DNA of 64,000 nt. Source: Marinobacter sp. 1-4A. GTDB taxonomy: Bacteria; Pseudomonadota; Gammaproteobacteria; Pseudomonadales; Oleiphilaceae. Every line of letters starts with the position of its first letter. Positions within the stretch are counted from its first letter, which is position 1. The notes below the pieces were generated by a model. It did not search any database and had not been told where the DNA came from. It was given only the letters and a program-made list of their open reading frames with translations. The DNA is taken from contig NZ_VCGY01000005.1 of the NCBI RefSeq assembly GCF_016597725.1, forward strand, positions 310,001 to 374,000, written 5' to 3'. Both the position numbers and the translations under genes were made by a program. Below, piece after piece: positions 43,090 through 53,149 of the stretch.

Positions 43090-46000
43090 TTACTCAGATG
43101 CTGCAATCAGACTGGCGTTGCCTCCGGCCGCTGTCGTATCTACACAAAGATGACGCTCAATGACAAAACGCTGATCAAGCGTGTGTTCTGTAATTAGCGG
43201 AAGCAGTGCGCCATCGCGCTTAGCCAGCGCCAAACGATACTGGCGCAAGAGAGCCTGATCAGCACAACTTACAACAGCTTCAAAGCCGCTGGCACTAGCA
43301 AGCACTTCCGGCTCCAGAAGCCCCTCAATGCCCACTATCGGCAAGCCAGCCTGAACTGCGCGGCCGACAGAATCGTCAATACCCGGTGCAATAACCACCA
43401 CTTTGTTGCCTTGAGACAGAGCCATGGCGGCCTGTGCCAATGCGGTTTCTTTGTCTGGCCCCAAACACAAAACCGTTCCGCGAGGGTAATTGGAAAGCCG
43501 GTTGAGTTCGCCCGTTGGTCCCGGCAACTCTTCAACCTGCGCATCCAGAGGTTCAGGCACCTTACCGAAAACGGGCTCCATAGCTTGGATTCTGGCTTTC
43601 GGTGCTGGCACGGTAAACTTGCTCAGCTTACTAATCAGCCCTTCGAGTTTTTTTCCATCAACAGCATTAGCACCAACTTCTGCTGAGCGCTCAGCAGTAG
43701 CACCTTTTAGGAAACGTCGAACGTACTGTGGCCCACCTGCTTTCGGACCAGTCCCGGAAAGACCTTCCCCGCCGAATGGCTGGGAGCCAACAATCGCACC
43801 GATCTGGTTACGGTTAACGTAGGTGTTGCCAACCTTGATACGGCTGACAATCTGGTCAACACGGTTATCAACCCGGCTATGAATGCCGAATGTGAGGCCG
43901 TAGCCTTTTGCATTTACCGCATCCACAACCTTGTTTATGTCTTTGGCTTCGAATGTGGCCACATGCAGTACCGGCCCGAAAATCTCTTCTTCCATCTCTT
44001 CGATCCCGCTGACCCTCAGTACAGCGGGAGAGACAAACAGGCCCTTTTCCGGCACCGGGAGCTTTTTCAGCAAGCGCCCTTCGCGCTCGAACTTGTCGCA
44101 GTGATCCACAATTTTCTTGCGGGCAGCTTCATCAATAACCGGCCCCACATCGGTAGAGAGCGCCCAAGGATCGCCAATGCCCAGCTCCTCCATTGCCCCG
44201 TAGAGCATTTCCAGCAGGTTGTCGGCAATGTCCTTCTGCACATACAGCATGCGCAGCGCCGAACAACGCTGGCCAGCACTCTGGAACGACGATGCCAACA
44301 CATCACGAACCACCTGCTCTGGCAGGGCTGTTGAATCCACAATCATGGCGTTTAGGCCACCGGTTTCGGCCACCAGCGGTGCGTCCGGCGCCATGTTTTC
44401 CGCCATTACCTTATTGATACGCTGAGCCGTAGCCGTAGAGCCGGTAAAGCAGACCCCCGCCACCCGGGAATCAGAAGTCAGTGCCGTGCCTACAGTGGCG
44501 CCCGAGCCCGGCAGAAGCTGGATGGCATCTTTGGGAATACCGGCTTCGTACATCAGTTCAACCGCGCGAACGGCTAACAACGACGTTTGCTCTGCTGGTT
44601 TGGCAACGACAACATTACCCGCAGCCAAGTTTGCGAGGATCTGGCCAGCAAAAATCGCCAACGGAAAGTTCCACGGCGATATGCAGCAAATAATGCCGCG
44701 AGCGTCGCCATCGTCTTTGTATCGCAAACCTTCATTGGCATAAAACTGCGAGAAATCTACCGCCTCGCGGATTTCAGCAACGCCATCCAGCAAGGATTTA
44801 CCCGCTTCACGGGTGGTTAGCGCAAACAACTCGTGTACGTTTTCTTCCAGCAAGTCACCCACTTTGCGCACGCACGCAGCACGATCTTCTGCAGGCATGG
44901 ACGACCAGCGTGTAAAGCCTTGCTCAGCCGCTGTAATGGCGGCATCTACATCGGCTTCATTGGCCTGAGTGATATGCCCAACCAGATCATCGGGATTGGC
45001 TGGGTTTTTGACTTCCAGCACTTCGGTGCCGGTAACCTCAGCGGCAATCAGCGGGCCACCGGACCATTGATGACTGCGGAATGCACCACGGCCTTCATCA
45101 ATACGTGCAACCGTTACAGGATCGGTAATGTCCCAGCCTTTCGAGTTGCGGCGTTTGGCACCAAACAGGTTGGCCGGGTGAACTATGGCCTTGCTCGACA
45201 GGTTTTTACCCAGCTCCTGAACCGAATCAATGGGGTCCTTCGCAATTTCCTCCGGCGTGATACTGGTGTCTACGATCTGGTTTACAAATGAACTGTTGGC
45301 GCCGTTTTCAAGCAAACGGCGCACAAGGTAGGCCAGCAGGTCGCTGTGCTTACCTACAGGGGCGTAAATTCTGCACGGCACTCCGCTCTCGCTCAGTACC
45401 TGGTTGTGCAGCGATTCGCCCATACCGTGCAGGCGCTGAAACTCGTAACTCTTCAGCCCGGCGGCCCGGGTCAGTTCAAGTATGGCAGACACAGAATGCG
45501 CGTTATGGGTAGCGAACTGCGAGTAGATGCGATCGCTCATTCCTATCAGTTTTTTGGCGCACGAGAGGTAGGCAACATCACTGCACGCCTTGCGCGTGAA
45601 TACAGGAAAGTTCGACAGACCCATGACCTGAGCGCGCTTGATTTCGGCATCCCAGTAAGCGCCTTTAACCAGACGAACCATGATTCTGCGATCAAGCTTT
45701 ACAGACAGCGCGTACAGCCAATCAAGCGTGTGGGAGGCGCGTTTCGCGAAGGCTTGAACCACCACGCCAAAACCGTCCCAGTTGGCTAGTTCCGGGTCAG
45801 TCAAAATGGCTTCAATAACATCCAAAGAAAGATCAAGCCGGTCCTGTTCTTCAGCATCAATATTGAAGCCCATGTTGGCGGCTGCAGCCTTCTTCGCCAG
45901 TTTAAGTGCGCGGGGAACCAATTCATTCATTACCCGCTCTTTTTGACCATATTCGTAGCGCGCCAGAAGGGCAGAAAGCTTTACCGAGATACCGGGATTT

Positions 46001-46719
46001 TTACGCACATCGCCCTTGCAGTTCTTGGCGATGCTATCGATAGCGTTGGAATAGGACTCGTAATAGCGACGGGCATCGGCATCCGTGCGGGCAGCTTCAC
46101 CAAGCATGTCGTAAGAGTAGGTGTAACCCTTTGCCATGTAGGATTTGGCTTCGCTCTGGGCTTCTTCAATATCACGGCCCAGAACAAACTGGCGGCCCAT
46201 CTCTTTCATGGCCTGACCCGCAACCGTGCGGACAACCGGCTCACCGAGGCGCTTAACCAGTTTGCGCAGAGTGTCGCCCACTGTATGGCGCTCAGAATCC
46301 TTAAGCAGGTTGCTGGTCATCAACAGCGCAACGGTGGTGGAGTTGATAAATGCCGAGGTGGCTTTGCCCACGTGAGCGCCCCAGTTGCCCGAGGTAATCT
46401 TATCTTCAATCAACGCATTAACCGTTGTGTTGTCGGGCACACGCAACAGCGCTTCTGCCAGACACATCAGCGCCACGCCCTCTTTGGTGGTGAGGCCGTA
46501 TTCCGCAAGAAACTTTTCCATGATTGTGGATTTTGCGCTTTGTCGGACACTGCGTACCAGATCGGCGGCACGGGCAGAAATTGCTGCCCGCTCTGCCTCA
46601 GACAACTGGGCGTCAGCAATCATCTCGTGAATCACTTTGTACTCATCTTCGAGATAATAATCGCGAATTGCCTGCCGACTGCTGGCAAGCTCTGGAGCCA
46701 CTGATTGCTGCGATCTCAT
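43090..46719 (-). CDS. putA: bifunctional proline dehydrogenase / P5C dehydrogenase
   Basis: PutA (1209 aa) oxidises proline to P5C with FAD and then to glutamate with NAD+. It has the PRODH domain (about residues 185-500; KGAYWDAEIKRAQVMGL, YEFQRLHGMGESLH), the ALDH domain (about 560-1010; Glu in VAETGGLNAM and catalytic Cys in QSAGQRCSALRML), and a C-terminal ALDH-like extension. The N-terminal ribbon-helix-helix repressor domain of E. coli PutA (1320 aa) is missing, so it should not regulate its own gene. The divergent Lrp-type gene at 47000 probably does. Ribosome site GAGGGTACAAG. Confidence 0.96.
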   Translation of the reverse strand: MRSQQSVAPELASSRQAIRDYYLEDEYKVIHEMIADAQLSEAERAAISARAADLVRSVRQSAKSTIMEKFLAEYGLTTKEGVALMCLAEALLRVPDNTTVNALIEDKITSGNWGAHVGKATSAFINSTTVALLMTSNLLKDSERHTVGDTLRKLVKRLGEPVVRTVAGQAMKEMGRQFVLGRDIEEAQSEAKSYMAKGYTYSYDMLGEAARTDADARRYYESYSNAIDSIAKNCKGDVRKNPGISVKLSALLARYEYGQKERVMNELVPRALKLAKKAAAANMGFNIDAEEQDRLDLSLDVIEAILTDPELANWDGFGVVVQAFAKRASHTLDWLYALSVKLDRRIMVRLVKGAYWDAEIKRAQVMGLSNFPVFTRKACSDVAYLSCAKKLIGMSDRIYSQFATHNAHSVSAILELTRAAGLKSYEFQRLHGMGESLHNQVLSESGVPCRIYAPVGKHSDLLAYLVRRLLENGANSSFVNQIVDTSITPEEIAKDPIDSVQELGKNLSSKAIVHPANLFGAKRRNSKGWDITDPVTVARIDEGRGAFRSHQWSGGPLIAAEVTGTEVLEVKNPANPDDLVGHITQANEADVDAAITAAEQGFTRWSSMPAEDRAACVRKVGDLLEENVHELFALTTREAGKSLLDGVAEIREAVDFSQFYANEGLRYKDDGDARGIICCISPWNFPLAIFAGQILANLAAGNVVVAKPAEQTSLLAVRAVELMYEAGIPKDAIQLLPGSGATVGTALTSDSRVAGVCFTGSTATAQRINKVMAENMAPDAPLVAETGGLNAMIVDSTALPEQVVRDVLASSFQSAGQRCSALRMLYVQKDIADNLLEMLYGAMEELGIGDPWALSTDVGPVIDEAARKKIVDHCDKFEREGRLLKKLPVPEKGLFVSPAVLRVSGIEEMEEEIFGPVLHVATFEAKDINKVVDAVNAKGYGLTFGIHSRVDNRVDQIVSRIKVGNTYVNRNQIGAIVGSQPFGGEGLSGTGPKAGGPQYVRRFLKGATAERSAEVGANAVDGKKLEGLISKLSKFTVPAPKARIQAMEPVFGKVPEPLDAQVEELPGPTGELNRLSNYPRGTVLCLGPDKETALAQAAMALSQGNKVVVIAPGIDDSVGRAVQAGLPIVGIEGLLEPEVLASASGFEAVVSCADQALLRQYRLALAKRDGALLPLITEHTLDQRFVIERHLCVDTTAAGGNASLIAASE

Positions 46720-46999
46720 ACTTGTACCCTCATATTTATTTGTCTTTGCCGCATTCTACCGACAACGGCAAAGACTATTTCTCTGTAAGAACCCCAAACA
46801 CTTTTAATTTCGGCTTTATTGTCAGATGAAAATGTACTATTTCACCTTAATACCATAAAATTTCAGATTAATTGACCAAGCCGAAAACCCAAACTGACGT
46901 AAAACCCTTGTGGAATCAGGCCCCCTTCACCTACAGCATAGTGTCCATGGCCATAACTTGCCCGAAAGTAGCGGTTATAGGCTTTGTGGAGGATAAAAC

Positions 47000-47455
47000 A
47001 TGACGAGCGAACTAGACCGAATCGATCACTCCATCATCCGTGAGCTGCAAAAGAACGCGCGGATTACCGTTACTGAACTTGCGTCACGAGTGGGTTTGTC
47101 CAAAACCCCGTGTCAGGTGCGCATGCGCAGGCTTGAAGAGCAAGGGCTGATCACGGGCTACACCGTGTTGGTAAACCAGACCAAGCTCGGTCAAAACCAT
47201 ATCGCTTTTGCCCAGATTACGTTGAGTGACACCAGCAGCGAGTCGCTCAAAGCGTTTAACGCAGCCGTTAAACAGATTGCGGCTGTTGAGCAGTGCCATA
47301 TGATTGCTGCCAATTTTGATTACTTGGTGAAAGTTAGAACGCGCAATATGGCGGAGTACAGACAGGTACTGGGGGAACAAATTTCTGCCCTTCCCCATGT
47401 GCTACAAACGAGTACTTTTGTGGTGATGGAGAACGTTAAAGATGCTGGGATTTAA
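47000..47455 (+). CDS. Lrp/AsnC family regulator, likely PutR
   Basis: A 151-residue Lrp-type activator or repressor with HTH (ITVTELASRVGLSKTPCQVRMRRLEEQGLI, about residues 20-50) and RAM domain (HMIAANFDYLVKVRTRNMAEYR near residue 98). The HTH text KTPCQVRMRRLE is that of the PutR/BkdR proline-responsive group. It is divergent from putA across 281 bases, the arrangement in which PutR activates putA in response to proline. Confidence 0.85.
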   Translation: MTSELDRIDHSIIRELQKNARITVTELASRVGLSKTPCQVRMRRLEEQGLITGYTVLVNQTKLGQNHIAFAQITLSDTSSESLKAFNAAVKQIAAVEQCHMIAANFDYLVKVRTRNMAEYRQVLGEQISALPHVLQTSTFVVMENVKDAGI

Positions 47456-47471
47456 TGTGAGGAGAAGCGGT

Positions 47472-48341
47472 CTAGTTTTTTACTCTCGCCAAGCCGAGTG
47501 AAGAGACGTTCAAGCCTAGCTCACCTCGGTACATGGCGTTGCCAATACCCAGCACTATGTTTTCCACTGTAAAGTTTGAGGATACAGCGCTAGCCCCGCC
47601 GGGAGAGCGGGATTCCAGAACAAGCACCAGCCGCAGAAGATCTAGAAGGCGAATGACCAAGTCCAGAACACCGAAATCCTCAGGCGCCTCATCTAGTTGG
47701 GACAAAACATAAGCCTTGGCAGACTCCACAACAAAGGCTTCATGACTGGTTAGGTGTTCTATACCAAGGCACTTGATGGATTCCACGCGCTGTTCCCGTT
47801 CACGCCGAATAGCCTCCATGCAAACTTGTTCTGAGTTTTCTGGTACATCTCCCTGCCGCAGAATACCCGCCAGCCGAAAGTCCACCTTACCCTCACTGCG
47901 CATCTTCTCGAACTCGCTTTTAAGGCTCTCTTTTGCATGGGGAAAATACCGGCGCACCGCAATATCGCGGGCTCGCTCCAAATCCTCCGTTGTAGCCAAA
48001 TTCACCAGCGAACTCATTACCCGCACACAATGGAGCAGGTGCTCCCAAATGGCAGGCTCAATGGCGAGAGGATTGCTGGGTAAAACACGCTTGATGGACA
48101 CAAACTCAAAGTAAAGTGCCGTTACCTTCTGTTCCGAGAAATCAGAAGTACGAATAATCCTGCGCAAACCCAGCTTTTCTATGTCACCCAGAAGGCTGGG
48201 AATCAGCATTAGAACGTAATGTTGCGCACCTTCCGATATTGGCATTTCTAATAAATGCTCCGCTTTAGGACGACCTATACCATAGCTCTTTCCAGAGAGC
48301 GGTAAAACATCTCGCCATTCAGTTTCGTTAATGTTTATCAT
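47472..48341 (-). CDS. hypothetical protein
   Basis: A 289-residue soluble protein that I do not recognise. It begins at ATG 48341 (MININETEW); a GTG at 48389 would add 16 residues and overlap the divergent gene. Predicted largely helical, no signal or membrane segment. Notable parts: LYFEFVSIKRVLP near residue 80, ERARDIAVRRYFPHAKES near 125, and an ending GLNVSSLGLARVKN. It shares no obvious motif with the divergent partner at 48380, from which it is separated by 38 bases. The Lrp-type gene at 47000 ends 17 bases from its stop. Confidence 0.6.
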   Translation of the reverse strand: MININETEWRDVLPLSGKSYGIGRPKAEHLLEMPISEGAQHYVLMLIPSLLGDIEKLGLRRIIRTSDFSEQKVTALYFEFVSIKRVLPSNPLAIEPAIWEHLLHCVRVMSSLVNLATTEDLERARDIAVRRYFPHAKESLKSEFEKMRSEGKVDFRLAGILRQGDVPENSEQVCMEAIRREREQRVESIKCLGIEHLTSHEAFVVESAKAYVLSQLDEAPEDFGVLDLVIRLLDLLRLVLVLESRSPGGASAVSSNFTVENIVLGIGNAMYRGELGLNVSSLGLARVKN

Positions 48342-48379
48342 TAACTCACAACTTTCTGATTCAGGGACGACATCAAATA

Positions 48380-49540
48380 ATGGCGACACAACGCTTCCGG
48401 TACGCTGCCAGCGTACTTAAACGCAGCGCATTCCTCATCGTAACCGGGTCATTTCTTCTAGTCGTGCTAGCTAGCACCTTCCTGTTGCTAGACCTCCCGA
48501 ATATCGAGAAGTTAGAGCTAAGCCAGCTATACCTGAATGAAAATGGCGACGTATATGTTGAGGTACCGCTCTTTAGCTTGGTTTTACTGCTCAGCACCAT
48601 TGTGTTGCTGGCCAAGCAGAATGTTCGATTAGTTCTCACTAACGAAAGCCTCACAATCGACATCCCCCTACTGACCGGACTAGGTTTGTGGGGCCTGACC
48701 ACCGGTAGCCACCGCATCCCCTTAACCGCCATCCAAAGCGTCGAACTGACTCCCGTTAGTGGAGTTCAAAATATTCCGCAGGCTATCCAAAAGGCGAGGC
48801 TTAGCATCATCACGCGCGAAAAAGTCTATCGGCTGCAGCCCTATAATTTTTTAATCGAAGGTGGCCCGGATCACCGGATGGGCTTTGGCGCATTATTCGG
48901 AAAATCTCAATCCAAGGTCGAAGCGCTGCTTGCTGAAGCCCCTCTCGTGCAAGCTCTATCCTTAGCGACAAACAACCTTAGCTTTACGACCACCCCTACA
49001 GATGAAACCGGACCACTGGCTGGCCATTTCGATTTGCTCCAGCATAAGGGCATGGTGATACAGCTGGTGCTTCTGACAGGACTGGGTATATACACTCTCG
49101 TTGACTACCTGCTGCTCACCAACTTTTTAGTTGTCGGCGAACGGCCACTGTGGCCCTTTGTTTTTGGCGGACTGCTAGCGGGTGCTCTGGGCATTCATTT
49201 GGGAAAAGGCGCGCCAAAGGCGGAGTACATAGGGCTCTCTGTCACCCTAGGCTTGGCCGGTGCTATTGCTGTTTATCCCGGCTTGCAAAGGTACACACTT
49301 ATAGCTGCCCCAGCGCCCATCGAAATCACTTACCAAATGACGAAAATCGGGTACTTTGAACACGCCAGCTACCCGGACATTGACCAACGTGAAAGCGGTA
49401 TTCTCGAATATTGGGAAAGCCTAACGCTGGGGGAAAACTATTCCTTTTCTCTGTATGAGCCAGTGGTGGGATTTACGATGGTGGATATGACGCCCGTTTA
49501 CGCGAAAAGCCGGGCTTTTTATGAAGCCGCAGAGCAATAA
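48380..49540 (+). CDS. hypothetical membrane protein
   Basis: A 386-residue protein with about six hydrophobic segments: two at residues 15-35 and 60-77, then after a soluble domain of about 130 residues several between 230 and 312, and a soluble C-terminal part. The segment VRLVLTNESLTIDIPLL...RIPLTAIQSVELTPV resembles a membrane-bound PH-like (bPH) domain. Family not recognised. Ribosome site before ATG 48380 is poor; its start overlaps the upstream region of the divergent gene. Confidence 0.6.
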   Translation: MATQRFRYAASVLKRSAFLIVTGSFLLVVLASTFLLLDLPNIEKLELSQLYLNENGDVYVEVPLFSLVLLLSTIVLLAKQNVRLVLTNESLTIDIPLLTGLGLWGLTTGSHRIPLTAIQSVELTPVSGVQNIPQAIQKARLSIITREKVYRLQPYNFLIEGGPDHRMGFGALFGKSQSKVEALLAEAPLVQALSLATNNLSFTTTPTDETGPLAGHFDLLQHKGMVIQLVLLTGLGIYTLVDYLLLTNFLVVGERPLWPFVFGGLLAGALGIHLGKGAPKAEYIGLSVTLGLAGAIAVYPGLQRYTLIAAPAPIEITYQMTKIGYFEHASYPDIDQRESGILEYWESLTLGENYSFSLYEPVVGFTMVDMTPVYAKSRAFYEAAEQ

Positions 49541-49628
49541 CGTTCACGCCCGCGCAATTTTGTACAATACCGAGATTCAGGATCGCAGCAGACTCCTCAC
49601 TCATAATCCCGAGATGAGGACTGTTTCA

Positions 49629-50279
49629 ATGTCATTCGCCTTACTTCTACCAATGGCCGCTTTTGCTCTGGCGGCCTCGATTTCACCCGGACCGGTGAAC
49701 CTTGTTTGTCTCAGTAGCGGCACCCGATACCGGTTGCGCCAAGGCTTTTGGTTCGTATCCGGAGCAACACTCGGGTTTATCGCACTGTTTCTTGCTATCG
49801 GGCTGGGATTGCATTCTGCCCTGGTGTGGATTCCCGGGTTCGATCGATTGCTCACTTGGGCAGGCATCGCATTTCTGCTTTATCTCAGCTACCGACTGGC
49901 GACCGATGACGGGAAAATTTCAGACAAAGCTCTGGGAAACGCTCCCGGATTTTGGACCGGCGCTGCAATGCAATGGCTGAACCCAAAAGCCTGGTTTGCG
50001 TCCGCATCAGGTATTGGAGCCTACACATCTGGCGGCGACCTTATACAACTGGCCGTGTTTTCCAGCCTTTATTTACCTATTTGCTGGCTGTCACTTAGCA
50101 CTTGGGTATTGGCAGGGCGATTTCTGCGCCAGTATGTTCAGAGGCCGGGCCTACTTCGAACGGTAAACTGCGTGCTCGCGGCATTGCTATTGATCAGTTG
50201 CCTGTACCTTATACTCGGTCAGGATGCCGCTTTGGCGGTCGGCTATATTGACCCGGCGTCGCAGCAACCAACCGTTTAA
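49629..50279 (+). CDS. LysE/RhtB family exporter
   Basis: A 216-residue membrane protein with about six helices. The LysE pattern ASISPGPVNLVCLSSGTRYRLRQGFWFVSGATLGF is at residues 11-45, and GAMQWLNPKAWFASASGIGAY (about 112-132) is the second family mark. It exports amino acids or similar small metabolites. The start is ATG 49629 after ATGAGGA; the long frame from 49521 runs through the end of the upstream gene. The 3' end overlaps the convergent AraC gene by 71 bases. Confidence 0.88.
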   Translation: MSFALLLPMAAFALAASISPGPVNLVCLSSGTRYRLRQGFWFVSGATLGFIALFLAIGLGLHSALVWIPGFDRLLTWAGIAFLLYLSYRLATDDGKISDKALGNAPGFWTGAAMQWLNPKAWFASASGIGAYTSGGDLIQLAVFSSLYLPICWLSLSTWVLAGRFLRQYVQRPGLLRTVNCVLAALLLISCLYLILGQDAALAVGYIDPASQQPTV

Positions 50280-51081
50280 AAGCTTTTTGAAAATGCGGTT
50301 GGTCAAAAAAACCAGCCGCCAGAGCTGCATCAGCAATGGGAGCGCCCTGCCGAATAGCCCGTTGCCCGAGCTGAACACGTCGATTAATCTGATAGGCGTG
50401 AGGTGTCATGCCATAGTATTTTCGGAACACCCGAACCAGATGCGAAGGAGACACACCAGCACGCTCCGCCATCCATTCAACAGACAACTCATCCGTGCAG
50501 TGAACGTCAAGATATCGGGCCAGTTCCCGTAGCGATTCAGGCGCGGGTGGGAACGGCTTTTCGGCTTGCCCAGCCGCTCCAGATATCGATACCATCACCT
50601 CAGACAAAAACGCTTCTACGTCATGCTCTTTTTGCTCTGAGGACACACCATTATCCAGCAGGCGGTCGGCCAGTGCCTGAAAGCCGGAATACAAAACCGC
50701 AGACGTAGTGACGTCGCAATGTATATCCTGCCAAACCGGCGCATCCAAAAAACCCAGACGAAACCTCAAACTAGCAAGCCAGGACGCATCCACATACAAC
50801 ATCAGATAAGCCCAGGGTTGGTAATCTACCGGATTGCAGGCATGGACCCATTCCGGGTTCATGAACACCAGCGAACCTTCACTTACGTGATATTGGCGCC
50901 CAACGTATTCAAAGGTACTCTCCCCACCGGTAATCGCGCCCATCGACCATTGCGTATGAGTATGAGGCGCATAGCAGACAGTACGGCCATCGCTGACTTG
51001 TCGTAACTCAACGTGCGGTAACTCGCTGTCTCGCCAGAAAACCGGCTGTGTCGATGTGGGCCTGTTCATTGGGCCGGTCAT
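50209..51081 (-). CDS. AraC-family transcriptional regulator
   Basis: A 290-residue regulator with an N-terminal cupin ligand domain (AraC_binding; CYAPHTHTQWSMGAITGG at about residues 35-52) and two HTH motifs at the C-terminus (ELARYLDVHCTDELSVEWMAERAGVSPSHLVRVFRKYYGMTPHAYQ; ADAALAAGFFDQPHFQKAFKRLVAATPGQYSR). This layout is typical of regulators paired with a LysE-type exporter. It overlaps the MFS gene by four bases and the LysE gene by 71, so all three form one functional locus. Confidence 0.9.
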   Translation of the reverse strand: MTGPMNRPTSTQPVFWRDSELPHVELRQVSDGRTVCYAPHTHTQWSMGAITGGESTFEYVGRQYHVSEGSLVFMNPEWVHACNPVDYQPWAYLMLYVDASWLASLRFRLGFLDAPVWQDIHCDVTTSAVLYSGFQALADRLLDNGVSSEQKEHDVEAFLSEVMVSISGAAGQAEKPFPPAPESLRELARYLDVHCTDELSVEWMAERAGVSPSHLVRVFRKYYGMTPHAYQINRRVQLGQRAIRQGAPIADAALAAGFFDQPHFQKAFKRLVAATPGQYSRPPKRHPDRV

Positions 51082-52268
51082 TGAGCTGGCTCCATTTCTC
51101 TACCCTTGGCCCTGCGCGCCATATGGAGCACGCCCACGCCAAGCGCCATCACCAGCAGCGTGAGCCACAGGCCGTTCGTATAGTTACCTTCAACGTCCGC
51201 CAGATAACCCACGATAGCAGGCGCCAGCATCTGGGCGATACCATAACTGAAGGTAAGTCGGCTCATCGGTCGGGAAGGGTTTTCCGGGAACACTCGGCCC
51301 ACCATTGCCAGCATCATGCTGACAATACCAATAAAACTGGCGCCGTAAATCACAGCACTGAGCATGACGCTGGCCATACTCGTGTCCATGATCAGCATCA
51401 GAATACTGATCGAATTGAGTGTGTAAGCAATATAGAGGGCTGTCCACTGCCCCCAACGGCGGGAGAACACATCCCATAACCAGCAGGCGGGAGTGGCCGC
51501 CAGCCCGGCAATCAGCCAGATAAGCCAGCCACGACCACTAAGCTCGGGCATGGATTCAGCAATCGCCACCAAAAACGTTGCTGTTACAACATATCCGACA
51601 CCGGCACAAAAGTAGGCCAACTGCAGTGGAACGATAAACCGACTTCGGTCTTCGCTAACAACCACGCTCCCGGTTCGCGGCAAAGCACAGGTACGGTAGT
51701 CTGGCATCCAACGCCACACTGGAACAATCAGCACCAGCCCTACCAGCCCGTAAATGACCCACTGCTGATCCCAGGTGAAGGGGTCTTTTATTAACTCTGC
51801 CAGCACGGCAGTAAGAACAATGCCTAGCCCAATGCCTGAAAAAAACACGCCAAGTTCGGACTTTTCGTTGTTCCTGATCAACCAACTCATTAATAAACCG
51901 GCACCGAGCAGCATGCCTGCAGAAGTACTCAGGCCGGAGACAAAACGCAGCAAGAACCACAACCACACGTCGGTGGTATATCCCATAAGCACCGTAGAAA
52001 CCACAGCCACAACAAGGCCGAGCTGATACAGCTTCACCTTAAGATCAAGATCACTGATCCGGGTAATCAGAAGCGCCCCGGTGAGGTAACCGGCATAGTT
52101 CACCGTCGCCAACATGCCGACAACGGACTGGCTAAGCCCGAGCGCTTCTACCATCTCTGGAATCATCGGCGTGTAGGAGAACCGGGCTATACCGACCATC
52201 ACGACAACCGCGATTACGCTGGCCGCCAGCACCCTTATTGTTTCTATTGTTTTCACAGGGTTCTCCAC
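51078..52268 (-). CDS. MFS transporter, YbfB/YjiJ family
   Basis: A 396-residue polytopic transporter with 12 hydrophobic segments and the YbfB/YjiJ pattern: GIARFSYTPMIPEMVEALGLS near residue 25, then NYAGYLTGALL near residue 54. Substrate is unknown. It starts the AraC-MFS transcription unit; its stop overlaps the AraC start by four bases. Confidence 0.88.
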   Translation of the reverse strand: MENPVKTIETIRVLAASVIAVVVMVGIARFSYTPMIPEMVEALGLSQSVVGMLATVNYAGYLTGALLITRISDLDLKVKLYQLGLVVAVVSTVLMGYTTDVWLWFLLRFVSGLSTSAGMLLGAGLLMSWLIRNNEKSELGVFFSGIGLGIVLTAVLAELIKDPFTWDQQWVIYGLVGLVLIVPVWRWMPDYRTCALPRTGSVVVSEDRSRFIVPLQLAYFCAGVGYVVTATFLVAIAESMPELSGRGWLIWLIAGLAATPACWLWDVFSRRWGQWTALYIAYTLNSISILMLIMDTSMASVMLSAVIYGASFIGIVSMMLAMVGRVFPENPSRPMSRLTFSYGIAQMLAPAIVGYLADVEGNYTNGLWLTLLVMALGVGVLHMARRAKGREMEPAQ

Positions 52269-52297
52269 ACTCAGGGCAACTTCAGAACGCTACCAGA

Positions 52298-52864
52298 TCA
52301 TGCCCGGCTTAGAAACTTGCGCTCTTCCACGTTGACCTTAATACGATCACCCGTGGAGATATGTTCAGGGACCTGAACTACTAAACCAGTAGCCATTCTT
52401 GCCGGCTTGGTACGAGCAGTCGCAGAGCCGCCTTTAACCGATGGATCTGTTTCTTCAATTTCGAGCTCGACGGTTGGTGGCAGAGCCAAGGCAACCGGGG
52501 ATTCACTCACCAGAATCACCATTACTCCCTGAGTGTCTTCAGTAATGAACAGCAACTCGTCGGCAATCGCTTCACGGTTCAAGCTGTACTGAGTGAAGTC
52601 TTCGCTATCCATGAAGACGTATTCATCGCCATCAGAGTAGGAAAAAGTGGCGGGCCTGCGCACAAGATCGGCAAGATTCAGCATATCGGAATCTTTAAAG
52701 GTTTCGTCGATCTTATTGCCCGTAACTACATCGTACATCCGCATACGGTATAGACTTCCGCCAGCACGCCCCTGAGGAACAGAGCGCTCGATATCCTTGA
52801 CGAAATACACCCGACCTTCGTATTCAACTGCAGAATTTTTCTTAATTTCACTTGCTCTAGGCAT
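52298..52864 (-). CDS. yeiP: elongation factor P-like protein EfpL (YeiP)
   Basis: A 188-residue paralogue of EF-P. It relieves ribosome stalling at difficult sequences. The three-domain fold shows [18 protein letters not shown] at the start, [22 protein letters not shown] with the tip Arg33 that marks EfpL (EF-P has a modified Lys), [19 protein letters not shown] in the middle, and [24 protein letters not shown] at the end. Monocistronic. Confidence 0.93.
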   Translation of the reverse strand: MPRASEIKKNSAVEYEGRVYFVKDIERSVPQGRAGGSLYRMRMYDVVTGNKIDETFKDSDMLNLADLVRRPATFSYSDGDEYVFMDSEDFTQYSLNREAIADELLFITEDTQGVMVILVSESPVALALPPTVELEIEETDPSVKGGSATARTKPARMATGLVVQVPEHISTGDRIKVNVEERKFLSRA

Positions 52865-53149
52865 TTTTTATAGCTCCAAAACAATCTCTAAACGCATCCA
52901 TACCGGGCATACGCCGGCGTGTTTTTTCACCCGACAATTCTACCCTCAGACCTGCCCTGCTGATACAGGGCGATCGGATACTATAAGCCATTCAGGCAAA
53001 AGCTTCCCGAGCCTATAACCAGATTCGCAAAAGAAATAGCAATTTGATGTAAGCTATGCAGCATTATGACTATCACCGTTGCTCTCGCCTGACTTTAGGC
53101 CAACTCAGCACGCATGGTCGGCACGCTCACGGCTAAACTGAAAGGTGTT

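Noticed and set aside
45943..46704. 253-residue plus-strand frame opposite putA
   Set aside because: It lies wholly opposite the well-supported PutA coding sequence and shows no domain; shadow frame.
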